Shown: in pieces, positions 25,436 to 34,360 of the stretch
Layout: the number at the start of each line of letters is the position of its first letter
Numbering within the stretch: position 1 is the first letter of the stretch
Assembly (NCBI GenBank): GCA_045588655.1
Contig: JAZNEP010000021.1
Coordinates: 1 to 64,000 of the forward strand
Origin: SVFI01 sp045588655
GTDB taxonomy: Bacteria; Bacillota; Clostridia; Lachnospirales; Lachnospiraceae
Reading direction: 5' to 3'
Length of the DNA: 64,000 nucleotides
Notes under the pieces: model-generated
The model's input: only the letters and a program-made list of their open reading frames with translations
Databases searched by the model: none
Told to the model about the DNA's origin: nothing
Translations under genes and position numbers: made by a program

Positions 25436-28219
25436 ATGAGAAAGCGTATTTTTCAGTGGGTGGCAGTGTTTATGGTCACTATACTATGTGTGATGCCTGC
25501 ATCAACGATAAACGGAGCTGTGATTACAGAAGAAGCCCAGGTAGCAGAAGCTGTCCAGTCAGAGAAACTCCTCATTACGCCGACACAGCAAGATATCCAA
25601 GTGATTCCGGACAAGTATAACACCGGTTGTAAAGGAGATTTAACGGTTCCGGAAACGATCGTGGATGACAAAGGAAAAACCACGTGGAATGTGAATGATG
25701 TCATATTTGTTCCGTCTGGGAGCGGAGACTCATTAAAAAGAGTAATGGACTATCATTATCGAAACAAAGAGATAGTGGGAGAGGTACTGTTTGAAGGAAT
25801 CGATTTTTCAGATATTCCGCTGGCAGTATACAATGAAGGACCGGTAGAGAGAAAAATACATGTGGTATTTAAGAATTGTAAGTTTTCCCAAGTATCAACG
25901 GGAGCGACCGATTGCAATTTATCCTATGAATTCATTGACTGTACATTTATAAGATTTTACGGCAGTAATTCCACTTTTAAAAATTGTAAATTTGGAGGCA
26001 GTACTTCTGATGGAATGGTTCCGTTTCGAAACGTAGAAGTAAATGATTGCTTTTTTGGGGATATGAACCATATGATAACGGGTGGTGAGGTTCATACGGA
26101 CGGAACACAGATTTATGGAAAAGAAGGAGTCGACGCATATAATATACACTTTAATAATTGTCGTTTCGAATTACCGGCTTTGAAGATGACGGGAAGTACA
26201 GCATCTATAAATGCTTGTATTATGCTTCAGCTTGAGTTTAGTAGCGGTAGTGATATGTCATTTCGCAATTGTACGCTCAACGGCGGATCAAATACCATCT
26301 TTGCGTGGGCAACAAAGGGAAAATGGACGCTCGAAAATATTGTGTTTGATGGGATAAACTTAGGTTATGGGTATAAAAATGGATTGCTGGATTCAAGAAT
26401 ATCACCGGTGGTTGATTTTAAAAATATCAGGATGACAGATACCTTGTATGTTTCATCGGTTTGGCAGGATGAAGATGGAACCCATCTAAGCGTGACCAAT
26501 GATACAGCCATGGATCGTGAATTGTTGATTTTTACGGATAAGGGAAGCTACTCCTATCAAATAGAAGCGTTTGATAGAGGAGCAGAAGATGCATGGTCAG
26601 CTTCCTATGACAGTATGCCATTTGATATTAAAATTACAATTGAGGAACCATGCAAATATGTGGTTTGTTATGATAAAGCAACGATAGGGAGTGCAAAACA
26701 GATTCGATTTGTAAACTTTGAGGAAGACTCGCAAGTGTATTTAGATAAGGCACTAATTGATGAGTTGACAGTGAGCGAAAATGATATCTTTATGTCTGGT
26801 AGTTGTGGCAAAAATGTTGGCTATACACTTACGAATGGTGGTGTTTTGACATTGTCGGGCAACGGTGCGACATATGAGTATCATTCACAAAAGTTTCCGG
26901 AATGGTACGACTATAGATATTACATAAAGGAAATTGTAGTGGAGGAAGGAATTGAGCGAATTGGGAATGCTGTGTTTGCAAGAACTACAGCAGTGGAAAA
27001 GATTACGCTTCCAAAATCTCTTCGTACAATAGGCCAATATGCATTTGATGGTTGTGTATGCATAGATGAGGTGACCTTGCCACCAAATCTGGAGCAGTTG
27101 GGGACAGGTGTATTTCGAGGAATGCAATTGAAAGAAATATATTATGAGGGTGAAAATTGGGATGCAATCAATATAAGCAAGGGAAACGATGTGCTCAATA
27201 ACAATACAAAATATTATACGGATGGAGAAGTAACATACCGAATTGTTTATTATTTGAATGATACACAGGAGCAACCGGCAAGTCATGACAATCCAAAGGC
27301 GTTTCAATCCGGAGATGAAATCACATTTAAACCTGCGACAAGAGATGGATACACGTTTGATGGATGGTATGCCAATGATGGATTGACAGTAGAAAGAACC
27401 GGTGTGCTGGCAGCAGATAACCAAAATATCAGAGTCTATGCAAAATGGATAGAAAATGTTACAGAACCGGATAATCCACCGAGTGAAAGCCCGGACGAAA
27501 CCCCGGATAATCCACCAAGTGAGACACCGGACGAAACCCCGGATAATCCACCAAGTGAGACACCGGACGAAACCCCGGATAATCCGCCAAGTGAAAGCCC
27601 GGACGAAACTCCGGAAAATCCACCGAGTGAGACCCCGGACGAAACCCCGACGACTCCGCCGAGTGAAACTCCGGGTCAAGAGCCACAGAGCCCGCCGGCG
27701 CAGACAAGTAGTGGCGTAATCTTTAAGAAGGCCGTAGTGGAGGTAAAACCGGGAAAAACCGTCAACAACATAAAAGAAACACCAAAGAATGCTTCGGTAA
27801 GTTATAAATCTGCAGATAAAAAGATTGCAACGGTAAATAAAAACGGAGTAGTCAAGGGTGTAAACGCCGGACAGACAACGATTCAGGCGACCGCAGGTGG
27901 AATCACTACGGTCTTTGTGGTTAAGGTAGCACCAAAGCAGGTAAAGAGCCTGAAGTTAAAGAGAAAGGGAACGGAAAGCCTAAAGATTAGTTGGAAGAAA
28001 GATAAAAAAGCAGACGGTTATCAGATTCTTATGAAAACAGGAAAAAGCGGAACGTACAAAGTGGTAAAAACCATCAAGAAAAATAAAACGGTAAGCTTTA
28101 CGAAAAAGAAACTGAGAAAAGGAAAGACCTATTATGTAAGGGTGCGTGCTTATAAAGTGATGGGTGGTAAAAAAGTGTATGGTTCGTATTCTGTAACGAA
28201 AAAGCTAAAATTGAAATAG
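25436..28219 (+). CDS. Secreted multi-domain surface protein A (beta-helix, LRR, InlB-like, Ig-like, FN3-like)
   Basis: A signal peptide (about 1-28, RKR followed by a hydrophobic core) is followed by a right-handed beta-helix-like region rich in N-C-x-F repeats (about 95-300), a BspA-type leucine-rich segment (about 495-580), an InlB/Listeria-Bacteroides repeat (about 595-670, GYTFDGWYAN), a proline-rich stalk of 12-residue repeats, a Big_2-like Ig module and a basic FN3-like module at the C terminus. No LPXTG or S-layer motif is seen. I start it at ATG 25436, seven bases after AGGAG; an ATG at 25418 has no such site. It is last in the signalling operon. Adhesion or carbohydrate binding is inferred. 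Confidence 0.85.
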   Translation: MRKRIFQWVAVFMVTILCVMPASTINGAVITEEAQVAEAVQSEKLLITPTQQDIQVIPDKYNTGCKGDLTVPETIVDDKGKTTWNVNDVIFVPSGSGDSLKRVMDYHYRNKEIVGEVLFEGIDFSDIPLAVYNEGPVERKIHVVFKNCKFSQVSTGATDCNLSYEFIDCTFIRFYGSNSTFKNCKFGGSTSDGMVPFRNVEVNDCFFGDMNHMITGGEVHTDGTQIYGKEGVDAYNIHFNNCRFELPALKMTGSTASINACIMLQLEFSSGSDMSFRNCTLNGGSNTIFAWATKGKWTLENIVFDGINLGYGYKNGLLDSRISPVVDFKNIRMTDTLYVSSVWQDEDGTHLSVTNDTAMDRELLIFTDKGSYSYQIEAFDRGAEDAWSASYDSMPFDIKITIEEPCKYVVCYDKATIGSAKQIRFVNFEEDSQVYLDKALIDELTVSENDIFMSGSCGKNVGYTLTNGGVLTLSGNGATYEYHSQKFPEWYDYRYYIKEIVVEEGIERIGNAVFARTTAVEKITLPKSLRTIGQYAFDGCVCIDEVTLPPNLEQLGTGVFRGMQLKEIYYEGENWDAINISKGNDVLNNNTKYYTDGEVTYRIVYYLNDTQEQPASHDNPKAFQSGDEITFKPATRDGYTFDGWYANDGLTVERTGVLAADNQNIRVYAKWIENVTEPDNPPSESPDETPDNPPSETPDETPDNPPSETPDETPDNPPSESPDETPENPPSETPDETPTTPPSETPGQEPQSPPAQTSSGVIFKKAVVEVKPGKTVNNIKETPKNASVSYKSADKKIATVNKNGVVKGVNAGQTTIQATAGGITTVFVVKVAPKQVKSLKLKRKGTESLKISWKKDKKADGYQILMKTGKSGTYKVVKTIKKNKTVSFTKKKLRKGKTYYVRVRAYKVMGGKKVYGSYSVTKKLKLK
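27467..27682 (+). repeat. 36-base coding minisatellite, five to six copies
   Basis: Units begin at 27467, 27503, 27539, 27575, 27611 and, degenerate, 27647. Each encodes PDNPPSETPDET or a close variant, forming a Pro/Glu/Asp stalk between the InlB-like and Ig-like modules. There are no spacers, so it is not a CRISPR array. The paralogous gene at 28336 has only about one unit at the same place. Confidence 0.9.
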
Positions 28220-28222
28220 GTA

Positions 28223-28255
28223 AATACGGTAGAGTGAAGTTCTCTACCGTATTTT
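28223..28255 (+). terminator. Terminator closing the signalling operon
   Basis: AATACGGTAGAG (28223-28234) and CTCTACCGTATT (28242-28253) are perfectly complementary around a seven-base loop. TTTTC follows. It lies directly after surface protein A and separates it from its paralogue. Confidence 0.85.
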
Positions 28256-28335
28256 CATAGATATGTTCAAGTTGTATCACTCTTATAAACAAACTTGCAT
28301 TTTCGCAATTACACAATAGATAAGGAGAGCATGGA

Positions 28336-31005
28336 ATGAAAAAAAGTAAAGTGATTGCATGGATTTTGGCCATGATAATGTGTATGTCTTCCTTGGGATT
28401 TGATAGTTATGCACAGCAGAGCCTAGAGGAGAATGATTCCGCAGGATTGGGGTATTCACTTGTATTGGATGGAGCGATTGTCTCAGGAGATACGTTGATA
28501 TCAGGTGGTGCAAGTGTGTCAAGTGATGAGGGGATAGAAGTACAACCGGATATAGCAATTTTGATTCCGGAGTCGGATAATGATAAAAGAGTCATTCCGG
28601 ACAAGTTCAATACCGGATGTAAAGGCGAGCTTAAGGCAATGGAAGAATTGGCAGGTGTCGTGGATGGTGTGCAGCTCGTAGGAGGATCAAATAATACACG
28701 TCGAGTTTTGGATTTTTATTATCGTAACAAGGAAATCAGCGGAACGGTTGTATTTCAAAACTATGATTTCTCGGATTATCCATTTTGGGGAATGCATGAG
28801 ACCCAGGTAACCAAAAAGATTCATGTGGTATTTAACAATTGTAAATTTGCGGGTGTGACACTCAGTAAAACGGGTCAAAATGTAACATATGAATTTAATA
28901 ATTGTTCTATGAAGGGGCTGAATGGCAGCAATGCAACGATAAATCATTGTAAATTTGGAGGGAGCTATTCGGATGGAATTGTACCGTTTCAAAATATGGA
29001 AATAAATGATTGCTTCTTTTCGGATATGACATATATATCACCGGAGAAGGAAATCCATACGGATGGTACACAGATTTATGGATATGCGGATGTAGATGTA
29101 CAGAATGTCCATTATAATAATTGTCGTTTTGAAGTACCTCCATTGAACATAGAGGGAAGTAAGGCGTATGTGAATGCTTGTATTATGTTACAGATGGAGT
29201 ATAGCAATGCACAGGATGTCTCTTTTAATGATTGTATCGTAAACGGTGGAGGATATACCATTTATGCAAGAGCCGTAAAGTCAGGTGGAATCATTGGAAA
29301 CATCAAATTTGACGGGATTTCTTACGGAGGTGCTTCTCGATATGGACTTCTATACCCAGATGTGGATTCAAAGATTGATTTTGAAAATATAAAGAAAACA
29401 GATACTCTTTACGTGGCCTCTGCATGGAAAGCACAAGACGGTACACATTTGAGTGTGACAAATGATACGAATCAGGCAAGAACTTTGCTGGTAATTACAG
29501 ATCAGGGAGAGTATACATACGAAATGGAGGCTTGTAAAAGTGGAAATTCGTTTGTGGGGACGGATACATACGAAACGATGCCTTTTGACCGTGAAATTGT
29601 CATAAAGGGAGATTGTAACTATCTGGTATGTTATGACGCAACCATCGAAGGGTATGCAAAACAAATTCGTCTCGTGAATTGGAGCGGGGAGGATGTGTAT
29701 TTATCCAAGTCCAGAGTGGATGAGTTGACAAAAGATGCAGATGGCTATTTATTAACAGGGACTTGTGGAAAGAATGTAAGCTTTACATTAACAAAAAAAG
29801 GTGTGTTGACCCTTTCAGGCAATGGTTATACCGATAATTTTCACTCAAAGAAATTTCCGCTTTGGGAACAAGAAGGATATTCTGATTTTGTAAAAGAAGT
29901 GGTAGTAGAAGAAGGAATTGAAGGACTTGGGGCAATGATATTCCAAAATTGTGGTGGTATTGAAAAAATCACATTACCGGACAGCCTTCGTTCAATGGGA
30001 CAGTATACATTCCGAAAATGTGTATGTGTAGAAGAAGTAACCCTTCCGGCAAGTCTGGAAAGCCTTGGTAGAAGTGTATTTGGTGGAGTATCCTTGAAAA
30101 AAATCTACTATAAGGGAGATGACTGGGATTCCATTGAGCTGGGAGATCAGAATACATGGCTCAATGATAATGTGGTCTATTATAGTGATGGAAACATAAC
30201 CTATCGAGTGATTTATGAGCTGAATGATACGCAGGAACAGCCGGCAAGTCATGAAAATCCAAAGACGTTTAGAGTCGGAGATGAAATCGCGTTTAAGCCT
30301 GCGACAAGGAACGGATATACCTTTGTCGGATGGTATGCAGATCAAGGACTCACAACAGAAAGAACCGGTGTTTTTGCATCGGATGACCAGAATGTCAAAG
30401 TATATGCAAAGTGGTTGGAGAATGTTACAGAACCGGAGAATCCACCAAGTGAAACTCCTGGTCAAGAGTCACAGGCCCCGCCGGCGCAGACAATTAGCGG
30501 TGTAATCTTTAAGAAAGCCGTGGTGGAGGTGAAACCGGGGAAAACAGTCAAAAATATAAAAGAGACACCAAAGAATGTCACGGTGAGCTATAAATCCGGA
30601 AATAAAAAGATTGCGACAGTAAATAAAAATGGAGTAGTCAAGGGTGTCAATGCTGGTCAGACAATGATTCAGGCGACCGCAGGCGGAGTGACAACTACCT
30701 TTATCGTCAAGGTGGCTCCAAAGCAGGTAAAGAGTCTGAAACTCAAGAAAAAGAGTGCAGACAGTTTAAAAATCAGTTGGAAGAAAGACAAAAAGGCCGG
30801 CGGTTATCAGATTCTTATGAAAACAGGAAAAAAGGGGACATACAAAGTAGTAAAAACCATCAAGAAAAACAAAACAGTCAGCTTTACCAAAAAGAAACTA
30901 AAAAAGGGGAAAACCTATTACGTAAAGGTACGCGCTTATAAAATGATAGGCGGTAAAAAAGTATATGGTGCATACTCTTCAACAAAGAAAGTAACGATAA
31001 AATAA
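28336..31005 (+). CDS. Secreted multi-domain surface protein B, paralogue of A
   Basis: The 889-residue protein has the same module order as the protein at 25436: signal peptide, N-C-x-F beta-helix-like repeats, LRR, InlB-like repeat, Ig-like and FN3-like modules. The C-terminal third is nearly identical in protein and close in DNA. The N-terminal part after the signal peptide is more divergent, and the proline-rich stalk is about one unit instead of five to six. The start follows AAGGAG. The terminator at 28223-28255 means it needs its own promoter, and none stands out in 28256-28335. No cell-wall anchor motif is seen. Confidence 0.85.
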   Translation: MKKSKVIAWILAMIMCMSSLGFDSYAQQSLEENDSAGLGYSLVLDGAIVSGDTLISGGASVSSDEGIEVQPDIAILIPESDNDKRVIPDKFNTGCKGELKAMEELAGVVDGVQLVGGSNNTRRVLDFYYRNKEISGTVVFQNYDFSDYPFWGMHETQVTKKIHVVFNNCKFAGVTLSKTGQNVTYEFNNCSMKGLNGSNATINHCKFGGSYSDGIVPFQNMEINDCFFSDMTYISPEKEIHTDGTQIYGYADVDVQNVHYNNCRFEVPPLNIEGSKAYVNACIMLQMEYSNAQDVSFNDCIVNGGGYTIYARAVKSGGIIGNIKFDGISYGGASRYGLLYPDVDSKIDFENIKKTDTLYVASAWKAQDGTHLSVTNDTNQARTLLVITDQGEYTYEMEACKSGNSFVGTDTYETMPFDREIVIKGDCNYLVCYDATIEGYAKQIRLVNWSGEDVYLSKSRVDELTKDADGYLLTGTCGKNVSFTLTKKGVLTLSGNGYTDNFHSKKFPLWEQEGYSDFVKEVVVEEGIEGLGAMIFQNCGGIEKITLPDSLRSMGQYTFRKCVCVEEVTLPASLESLGRSVFGGVSLKKIYYKGDDWDSIELGDQNTWLNDNVVYYSDGNITYRVIYELNDTQEQPASHENPKTFRVGDEIAFKPATRNGYTFVGWYADQGLTTERTGVFASDDQNVKVYAKWLENVTEPENPPSETPGQESQAPPAQTISGVIFKKAVVEVKPGKTVKNIKETPKNVTVSYKSGNKKIATVNKNGVVKGVNAGQTMIQATAGGVTTTFIVKVAPKQVKSLKLKKKSADSLKISWKKDKKAGGYQILMKTGKKGTYKVVKTIKKNKTVSFTKKKLKKGKTYYVKVRAYKMIGGKKVYGAYSSTKKVTIK

Positions 31006-31063
31006 AAAAGCAAAAGGAAAATGTGTAAGGAGCTGTTTTGTCAATTAGTGTAGGAGAGCAATT

Positions 31064-32266
31064 ATGTTACAAGGACGGTTGAAAAGCTATGAACATACTA
31101 TATATGCCAGTTATCTGGGGTATATTACGCAAGCAATTATAAATAACTTTGCGCCATTGTTATTTTTGACATTATCCAAACAATATGAACTGACGCTTGA
31201 TAAGATTACGCTGATTACAACAATTAATTTTGCAGTGCAGCTCATGGTAGATCTTCTTTCAGCAAAGTGCATTGATAAAATAGGGTATCGGGTAGCAATT
31301 GTATCAGCGCATATTTTTTCAGCAGCAGGATTAATCGGGATGGCTTTTTTGCCGGAATTAGTTCAGGGGGCCTACACAGGACTCATGATTTGTGTCGTGC
31401 TTTACGCAATCGGAGGTGGGATTATTGAAGTACTCATCAGTCCGATTGTGGAAGCATGTCCGACGGAAAAAAAGGAAGCAGCGATGAGTTTATTGCATTC
31501 ATTTTATTGCTGGGGGCATGTTGCAGTGGTGCTTGGGTCCACCTTGTTTTTTGCCTTGTGCGGAATAAGAAATTGGAAAATATTGGCCTGTGTGTGGGCT
31601 ATCATTCCATTACTCAATGCGGTTTATTTTAGGGAAGTACCGTTATATCCGATTGCGGCTGGACATGAAAAATTGTCACTCAAGGGTCTGTTTGGGCAGA
31701 AAGTGTTCTGGCTACTTTTGGTTCTTATGGTTGGAGCAGGTGCCTCGGAGCAAGGTATGAGTCAGTGGGCTTCGACCTATGCGGAGTCCGCACTGGGCGT
31801 GTCAAAGATGATAGGAGATTTGGCAGGACCTTGTGCATTTGCAATTTTTATGGGAATAGCCAGAGCTATATATGGCAAATACAGTGAGCATATTCCGCTT
31901 ATGAAAATGATAGTAGGAAGTGCCATTCTTTGTATTGGGTGCTATTTGATTGCTTCATTGACTACCAGTCCGCTTGCAGGATTGATCGGTTGCGCAGTGT
32001 GTGGGTTCTCGGTGGGGATATTCTGGCCGGGAACCTTTAGTCTTGCTGCGGTAAAATTGCCGGCAGGTGGCACCGCGATGTACGCATTCATGGCGCTCGC
32101 CGGAGATGTAGGATGTTCACTGGGGCCGACAGTGGTCGGAATGGCGGCAAACGCAAAACATGGGGATATAAAGACAGGATTGCTGTTTGCGCTTGTATTT
32201 CCGATTCTGATTTTATGTGCAATGGCATTGCTCCATACAAGAACGAAAGTGAGAAGAGAGAACTAA
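31064..32266 (+). CDS. MFS transporter
   Basis: This 400-residue protein has about 12 membrane helices and the loop motif after helix 2 in a variant form (CIDKIGYRVAIV) typical of major facilitator proteins. It resembles the sugar/drug-type MFS group with a fucose-permease-like layout, but substrate-defining residues cannot be assigned. It begins 58 bases after surface protein B, after TAGGAG, with no terminator between, so it may be co-transcribed with it. The end is followed by A-rich sequence before the GntR promoter. Confidence 0.8.
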   Translation: MLQGRLKSYEHTIYASYLGYITQAIINNFAPLLFLTLSKQYELTLDKITLITTINFAVQLMVDLLSAKCIDKIGYRVAIVSAHIFSAAGLIGMAFLPELVQGAYTGLMICVVLYAIGGGIIEVLISPIVEACPTEKKEAAMSLLHSFYCWGHVAVVLGSTLFFALCGIRNWKILACVWAIIPLLNAVYFREVPLYPIAAGHEKLSLKGLFGQKVFWLLLVLMVGAGASEQGMSQWASTYAESALGVSKMIGDLAGPCAFAIFMGIARAIYGKYSEHIPLMKMIVGSAILCIGCYLIASLTTSPLAGLIGCAVCGFSVGIFWPGTFSLAAVKLPAGGTAMYAFMALAGDVGCSLGPTVVGMAANAKHGDIKTGLLFALVFPILILCAMALLHTRTKVRREN

Positions 32267-32316
32267 CAGAAAAAAGAACCAAAAGAAAAATAAATAAGAA
32301 ATAATACGCAAAAGGG

Positions 32317-32345
32317 TTGACAAGAAGTTTTCCTAGTGCTATGGT
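32317..32345 (+). promoter_or_regulatory. Promoter of the GntR/ABC operon
   Basis: TTGACA (32317-32322) and TATGGT (32340-32345) are 17 bases apart. The -10 element overlaps the inverted repeat at 32343-32366. Confidence 0.75.
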
Positions 32346-32366
32346 TAGTTACACAAGTAATTAACC
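32343..32366 (+). promoter_or_regulatory. 24-base inverted repeat, probable GntR (YtrA-type) operator
   Basis: GGTTAGTTAC, a four-base centre ACAA, then GTAATTAACC form an inverted repeat with one mismatch. It covers the end of the -10 element and the expected start site, so binding there would block transcription. The GntR gene is the first of the operon. Confidence 0.7.
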
Positions 32367-32445
32367 ACATAACCAATGGACGGAATGACAAATAGAGAAA
32401 TCCTAAGAAAAGAAGAAAGTGAATAGAGCGAAAGGGGGAAAAACG

Positions 32446-32814
32446 ATGAAAGAGGTATTCAATCAAGAGAAATCAATCTATCTTCAGATTGCGGAAATGA
32501 TTGAAAATGACATTCTAAGGGACATTATTTTGGAAGAAGAGAGAGTTCCGAGTACGAATGAGTTGGCAAAGATGTATACGATTAATCCGGCAACAGCAGC
32601 AAAAGGAATTAATTTACTGGTAGATAAAGGGATTTTGTATAAGAAAAGAGGCGTGGGTATGTTTGTGGAAAGCGGAGCAAAGGAAATCATCAGAAACGGA
32701 CGAAAGTCAGATTTTTATGAGCGGTTTATAAAGAGTTTGCTTGAGGAGGCTAGAAGCCTTGGAATCGATAAAAAGGAATTAGTGGCTATGATTGAAAAAG
32801 GGGAGGACAGATAG
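32446..32814 (+). CDS. GntR-family regulator, YtrA subfamily
   Basis: This 122-residue protein has a winged helix-turn-helix (about 10-75, with VPSTNELAKMYTINPATAAKG as recognition region) and a short C-terminal dimerisation tail, the size of the YtrA subfamily. YtrA repressors control the ABC transporter genes beside them and respond to cell-envelope stress in Bacillus. The start is at ATG 32446, preceded by AAAGGGGG; a GTG at 32419 lacks a site. It directly abuts the ATPase gene and sits behind the operator at 32343-32366. Confidence 0.85.
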   Translation: MKEVFNQEKSIYLQIAEMIENDILRDIILEEERVPSTNELAKMYTINPATAAKGINLLVDKGILYKKRGVGMFVESGAKEIIRNGRKSDFYERFIKSLLEEARSLGIDKKELVAMIEKGEDR

Positions 32815-33699
32815 ATGAGTCTTGAGTTAAAAGAAATAAAGAAAAGCTATGGTAAAAAAGAAGTTCTTAGGGGCGTGAATCTCACGTTGGAAGAAGGGAA
32901 GATTTATGGGCTGATTGGAAGAAACGGAGCTGGCAAGACGACGATGCTTTCGATGATATCTGCGCAGAATCCGTGTGATGAAGGTGAGATTCTGTTGGAT
33001 GGAGAAGCTGTTTGGGAAAACCAGAGGGCATTAGATAGAATCTTCTTTTCAAGAGAATGCGGAAGTGCCATAAATACGTTTCAAAATACGATGAAGGTAA
33101 AAGAATATTTTAAAACAGCCCGGATATTGTTGCCAAACTGGGATCAGGAAATGGCAGATAAATTAGCGGAGCGATTTCAGCTTGACCAGAAACAGAGCAT
33201 TTTTAAGCTGTCAAAAGGTATGCAGTCTATGGTGACCATTATTACGGCGCTGGCAAGCAAAGCAGAATATACGTTTCTGGATGAACCGGTAGCAGGACTT
33301 GATGTAGTGGCCAGAGAAGAGTTTTATCAATTGTTGTTAGAAGAATATACAGAGAGCGGACGGACCTTTGTGATTTCCACACACATTATAGAGGAAGCAT
33401 CGGATGTGTTTGAGGAAGTAATCTTTCTCAATAAAGGAAAGATTTTGGTGAAAGAAAATACGCAAGATCTTTTGGAGCGATGCGTGCACATCAGCGGTAA
33501 AGAGGAAGATGTGGATGCAGTGGCGGAAGGAAAAACAGCTTATCATTCGCAGAAAATCGGAAGAAGTAAGAGTGTAACCATATTACTTGAAGAAGGAGAG
33601 ACTTTTGATAAACAAGGAAGAGATGTAGATGTTTCTGCAATGTCGCTTCAGGAAGTGTTTGTTGCATTATGCAGTGATAGTAGGGAGGCAGAGGTATGA
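32815..33699 (+). CDS. ABC transporter ATP-binding protein
   Basis: The 294-residue ATPase has Walker A GRNGAGKT (35-42), a signature LSKGMQS (132-138) and Walker B in EYTFLDEP (151-158), with the switch His in VISTHI. It starts at the base after the GntR stop codon and its own stop overlaps the next start (ATGA), so all are translated together. With the permeases at 33696 and 34361 it forms a YtrB-like exporter or cell-envelope stress transporter. Substrate unknown. Confidence 0.9.
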   Translation: MSLELKEIKKSYGKKEVLRGVNLTLEEGKIYGLIGRNGAGKTTMLSMISAQNPCDEGEILLDGEAVWENQRALDRIFFSRECGSAINTFQNTMKVKEYFKTARILLPNWDQEMADKLAERFQLDQKQSIFKLSKGMQSMVTIITALASKAEYTFLDEPVAGLDVVAREEFYQLLLEEYTESGRTFVISTHIIEEASDVFEEVIFLNKGKILVKENTQDLLERCVHISGKEEDVDAVAEGKTAYHSQKIGRSKSVTILLEEGETFDKQGRDVDVSAMSLQEVFVALCSDSREAEV

Positions 33700-34349
33700 G
33701 TGCTGAGGGAAAGCGATTATTTCGATATGAATTAAGATATGGTTTGTTGCGCTATATTTATATAGTTGGCCTTATGACAATAGGATTGTCTTTATGGTTT
33801 GAAATTTTGTTAGCTCAACGGAGCAATCTATATCTCATTTTATGGGGGATTATGGTGTGTGAAGCTGTGGTGGCCGGAATGACAAATTGGAATTGGCAGT
33901 ACAGTATTTGTCTAAGTATGGGAAGTAAGCGACGTAATCTCATGATTATAACAATAGGCAGAATGTTACTGAGTGCTGCATCGGCCGCGGTATTTGTTAC
34001 GCTCATAGGAAAACTCATATATGCATCGTATTTTGAGGGGATTTTGGGAAAAAGTGTATTCGTCATATTTATGGAAATGTTGATATTGAGTACTTTAGCA
34101 AATATCTCCGGAATTTTAATGCTTTATAAGAAAATAGCAGGTTATGCATTGATGGTAGTATTTATTTCTGTTTCTGGTGCTTTAATGTTTGCGGGCGGTA
34201 TATCGGATGCAGGCGATAAAGTAATGGAGTATATTAGGTATATGATGTGTGGGATATCGATACCGGTTTTGACAGGAGTTGCTGTTTTAATATGTACAAT
34301 CGGATTATTTGCAATCTATAAACAGTTGATGCGCTATACAGTGCGTTAG
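33696..34349 (+). CDS. ABC transporter membrane subunit
   Basis: This 217-residue protein has five to six hydrophobic helices and no other domain. It overlaps the ATPase stop by four bases and precedes a second membrane protein by 11 bases, so it is the first permease of the GntR-controlled transporter. Sequence similarity to known permeases is weak, and the assignment rests on hydrophobicity and gene order. Confidence 0.75.
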   Translation: MSAEGKRLFRYELRYGLLRYIYIVGLMTIGLSLWFEILLAQRSNLYLILWGIMVCEAVVAGMTNWNWQYSICLSMGSKRRNLMIITIGRMLLSAASAAVFVTLIGKLIYASYFEGILGKSVFVIFMEMLILSTLANISGILMLYKKIAGYALMVVFISVSGALMFAGGISDAGDKVMEYIRYMMCGISIPVLTGVAVLICTIGLFAIYKQLMRYTVR

Positions 34350-34360
34350 GAGGAAAAAAC

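Noticed and set aside
26885..27679. 264-codon minus-strand reading frame
   Set aside because: It lies opposite surface protein A and the repeat region, has no ribosome site and reflects repeat-driven absence of stops.
27467..27682. CRISPR-like array
   Set aside because: The 36-base units are contiguous without spacers and encode a protein stalk.
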